Below are positions 6,168-7,737 of a stretch of DNA of 7,737 nucleotides, in pieces. This DNA comes from Pseudomonadales bacterium (GTDB lineage Bacteria; Pseudomonadota; Gammaproteobacteria; Pseudomonadales; Pseudohongiellaceae): contig JAKSCP010000511.1 in the NCBI GenBank assembly GCA_022360535.1, positions 1 through 7,737 on the forward strand, read 5' to 3'. Each line of letters starts with the position of its first letter. The stretch's first letter is position 1. The notes beneath the pieces are model-generated. The model was not told the origin of the DNA, did no database searches, and was given only the letters and a program-made list of their open reading frames with translations. The position numbers and the translations under genes were made by a program.

Positions 6168-6686
6168 GTGAAGAAATTCTTCTTTTTATTTGCAGTCTCA
6201 CTGTTGGCAAAAATGAGTTGGGCACAGCCCGCTACCTTTGTCGACGACATACTGACGATTCCACAGGCGGCATTGATCGATGCGGTGGAGCCGGTGTACT
6301 ACGCCGATGTGCAACTGGCTGACAACGGAGATGGCACCCTGTCTGTTGTCGCAGGCGAAGCACAGAACCTGGTCAACGTTGACTCGATAGAGGTTTTAAT
6401 AATGGAAAGCTTTCCGGTTCAGGTGAGTGTCGCAGTGAGCGGCAACCTGTCCGTGCCCTGCGTGGAGTTGTTGCCGGCAGCGGTAGCGAGAAAGGACAGT
6501 GTGTTTACCGTTATTCTGGCAGAGACAGTACTCGGACCAGCGGAAACCTGTATTGCGATTATCGAACCATTCGAGACAAACGTCAGTCTCGATGTGTTGG
6601 GGCTGGCAGCAGGAGATTACACAGTAGTAGTGAACGGAGTGGAGGCAGAATTCACTCTGGACTCAGACAATGTGCTGAGCAACTAG
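6168..6686 (+). CDS. Exported protein of unknown function
   Basis: A 172-residue protein I do not recognise. A Sec signal is plain: Lys-Lys, then FFFLFAVSLLA, with likely cleavage after SWA at residue 19. The mature part of about 153 residues is acidic and rich in Val, Ala and Leu, alternating in a way that suggests beta strands (VEPVYYADVQL, DGTLSVVAG, VQVSVAVSGNLSV). It holds just two cysteines, Cys98 (VPCVELL) and Cys128 (ETCIAII), which could form one disulfide. The end (VLGLAAGDYTVVVNGVEAEF) resembles an Ig- or transthyretin-like strand pair of the 'GxYxVxVNG' kind often found at the end of secreted beta-sandwich domains. I infer a small periplasmic or surface beta-sandwich. It has its own strong ribosome binding site and a strong terminator, so it is probably expressed alone. 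GTG is the start. No neighbour suggests its job. Confidence 0.85.
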   Translation: MKKFFFLFAVSLLAKMSWAQPATFVDDILTIPQAALIDAVEPVYYADVQLADNGDGTLSVVAGEAQNLVNVDSIEVLIMESFPVQVSVAVSGNLSVPCVELLPAAVARKDSVFTVILAETVLGPAETCIAIIEPFETNVSLDVLGLAAGDYTVVVNGVEAEFTLDSDNVLSN

Positions 6687-6770
6687 TAAAGATTCAGGAA
6701 GCTTGAGTGAGGGGTAAGGAAACCCCTGACAAATGGAAGTGAAATAAATGGACTTAGGGTAGACCCCGCA

Positions 6771-6806
6771 CCGCCGCGCAACTTCCCCTGCGCGGCGGTT
6801 TTTTTT
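6771..6806 (+). terminator. Rho-independent terminator after the exported protein gene
   Basis: A perfect 10-bp GC-rich stem (CCGCCGCGCA at 6771-6780 with TGCGCGGCGG at 6789-6798), an 8-base loop and a run of eight T (6799-6806). The polarity fits the plus-strand gene ending at 6686. A smaller 6-bp hairpin (6710-6715 with 6722-6727, AGGGGT/ACCCCT) lies between the gene and this terminator but lacks a T run. Confidence 0.95.
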
Positions 6807-6845
6807 GGGGCTACGGTTTTTGGGTTCTATCTGTGCTTACTGCCC

Positions 6846-7412
6846 TCACCAACGGTACTGCATGCGGCCAAACACATTGCGACCTGGGCCAATCATGCGG
6901 CTGCCCTGTGGTACGACACTGTTGAGTACGCGATTAAATCCAGTGAGATGATCGATGAACTCTTCGTCAAACAGGTTTTCAACACCGGCAGAGAACGACA
7001 GGCCATTATCCAACGCCCAGTTAAAGAAAGCGTTAGTCAGGTTGTAGCTGTCCGTGCCGTTGGCATTGTTGTTGGGGTTGGTTGGATCAAGCGTATTGGT
7101 GAGTGAAATGTCGTCCTGATCGAAAACCACCACCTGTTCAATCTTCGCGTTGAAGTTTGCGCCATCGTAGTAAAGTGCTGCACGCAAATTATCAGGATTA
7201 ATGCGATACAGATTGTCTGAGATGTCTTCACGTTCCCCGTCAACTGTCGAGTACAGGATTTCCGCACGGAAGTTATCGTTTATGCGAAAACCCAAAGTCA
7301 TATCGGCGCCAGTGAATTCAGCGTCGGTGTTGGCGAATATCAGTGGTGTTGGATCACCGTTGGCATTGCGGCTCACACCGATGACTGCTGGGTTGGTTGC
7401 TGGAACACCCTG
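6846..7412 (-). CDS. TonB-dependent receptor, C-terminal fragment (5' truncated)
   Basis: About 188 residues that match the last strands of a TonB-dependent outer-membrane receptor barrel. The segment GVPATNPAVIGVSRNANGD followed by LIFANTDAEFTGADMTLGF is a familiar near-C-terminal piece of these receptors. AFFNWALDNGLSFSAGVENL followed by FDEEF is the classic NLFD region, and the chain ends VFGRMQYRW with a terminal aromatic residue, as outer-membrane barrels do. Full receptors have about 700-1000 residues with a signal peptide, TonB box and plug, all missing here. The frame stays open to about 7436, but receptor-like sequence stops near 7409-7412. A GTG at 7374-7376 could be taken as a start by gene callers, but it lies inside conserved sequence and has no ribosome binding site. 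As it stands this is a remnant or half of an artificial join, not a working transporter. The transported compound cannot be inferred. Confidence 0.88.
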   Translation of the reverse strand, partial: QGVPATNPAVIGVSRNANGDPTPLIFANTDAEFTGADMTLGFRINDNFRAEILYSTVDGEREDISDNLYRINPDNLRAALYYDGANFNAKIEQVVVFDQDDISLTNTLDPTNPNNNANGTDSYNLTNAFFNWALDNGLSFSAGVENLFDEEFIDHLTGFNRVLNSVVPQGSRMIGPGRNVFGRMQYRW

Positions 7413-7420
7413 AATTCTAC
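7400..7420. other. Junction of two truncated genes, containing GAATTC at 7412-7417
   Basis: Receptor-like sequence on the minus strand ends near 7409-7412 and peptidase-like sequence on the plus strand begins near 7409-7412. The two truncations therefore meet within a few bases. A GAATTC hexamer covers 7412-7417 and also encodes Glu-Phe of the peptidase. At least eight other GAATTC sites occur in the window (for example 126, 1960, 2504, 5064), so the hexamer alone does not prove cloning. Confidence 0.65.
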
Positions 7421-7737
7421 AAGGTTGGTGTGAATTTTATGATACATGACAGCCGGTTATTGGCTCCTAACATGTGGGGGGACAAGTTTGAGGGTGTCGC
7501 TGGCCCCTCGAAAGACCGTAAATACCCGGAAGAACTGGCCTCAAACCTGAAAGGCAAACTGCTTTTGGGGATAGGGTTGCTTGATTATGAATTTACGGCT
7601 TCCACGCTACGGATAGTAGAGGGTTTGCAAAGGGCCAATATGGATTTTGATCTACTGATTGAGCCAAAGCTCGGCCATTGGCTGACCAACTACCAGATGC
7701 GCCGTAGTTGGGATTTTCTGGTCAGGCATTTGCAGGG
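7412..7737 (+). CDS. S9 prolyl-oligopeptidase/DPP4-like peptidase, C-terminal fragment (5' truncated, runs off the right edge)
   Basis: About 108 residues from the end of the alpha/beta-hydrolase domain of an S9 peptidase of the dipeptidyl-peptidase IV type, which cuts dipeptides or short peptides, usually in the periplasm. EFYKVGV followed by HDSR and WGDKFEGV matches the segment just after the nucleophile elbow. NLKGKLLLGIGLLDYEF carries the candidate catalytic Asp, and IEPKLGHWL the catalytic His, followed by RRSWDFLVRHL, the usual last helix. The family more often has IHG where this protein has GIG. The GxSxGG serine motif, the propeller domain and the signal peptide should lie upstream but are absent, because the plus-strand frame meets a stop at 7382-7384. 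An ATG at 7439 falls inside conserved sequence and has no clear ribosome binding site. The fragment cannot be an active peptidase as shown. The gene end lies just beyond the window. Confidence 0.85.

Noticed and set aside
6104..6322. Plus-strand ORF overlapping the start of the exported protein
   Set aside because: It runs through the Shine-Dalgarno sequence and signal peptide of the 6168 gene in another frame and has no ribosome binding site of its own.
7412..7417. GAATTC read as proof of a cloning chimera
   Set aside because: At least eight more GAATTC sites occur in the window, and here the hexamer encodes a Glu-Phe pair that fits the peptidase family; it is kept only as one hypothesis.
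1..7737. CRISPR arrays, tRNA genes, insertion sequences, integrase or phage genes, toxin-antitoxin pairs
   Set aside because: On reading through I found no regularly spaced repeats, cloverleaf-like segments, transposase motifs or terminal inverted repeats.

Overview
The window looks like ordinary chromosomal sequence from a heterotrophic, Gram-negative bacterium, probably a gammaproteobacterium. The evidence is a TonB-dependent outer-membrane receptor, a periplasmic PQQ dehydrogenase, a DPP4-like S9 peptidase, exported proteins with Sec signals and mid-range GC. I cannot name a genus. I see no tRNA, rRNA, CRISPR array, transposase, integrase or phage gene.

Left part (1-3046): the N-terminal third of an NAD(P)-dependent aldehyde dehydrogenase runs off the left edge on the minus strand. 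It is divergent from a YiiX/YaeF-like permuted-papain hydrolase on the plus strand. The hydrolase ends convergently, with an 18-bp overlap, against an exported S41/CTP-like protein with a PDZ domain. That protein lies directly behind a glutathione S-transferase gene, and the two are probably translationally coupled. The S41-like protein appears to have lost its catalytic serine and lysine.

Middle part (3062-5807, minus strand): a PQQ-dependent quinoprotein dehydrogenase is followed 46 bp later by a small exported lectin-like protein. A 12-bp perfect hairpin terminator closes the unit and sits directly in front of the glutathione S-transferase ribosome binding site. The two gene products probably share one transcript and the periplasm.

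Right part (5808-7737): a 360-bp spacer holds an operator-like imperfect palindrome and a doubtful small ORF. An unrecognised exported protein with a perfect Shine-Dalgarno sequence and a strong terminator follows. Next come two 5'-truncated fragments placed head to head: the C-terminal end of a TonB-dependent receptor (minus) and the C-terminal end of an S9 prolyl-oligopeptidase/DPP4-like peptidase (plus). Both homologies break at the same point, at or close to a GAATTC hexamer at 7412-7417. This is either a deletion that removed the 5' halves of two divergent genes or an artificial join made in cloning or assembly.

I do not see a clearly new multi-gene system. The items most worth checking are the double-truncation junction, the apparent S41 pseudo-protease, and the PQQ dehydrogenase/lectin-like pair.
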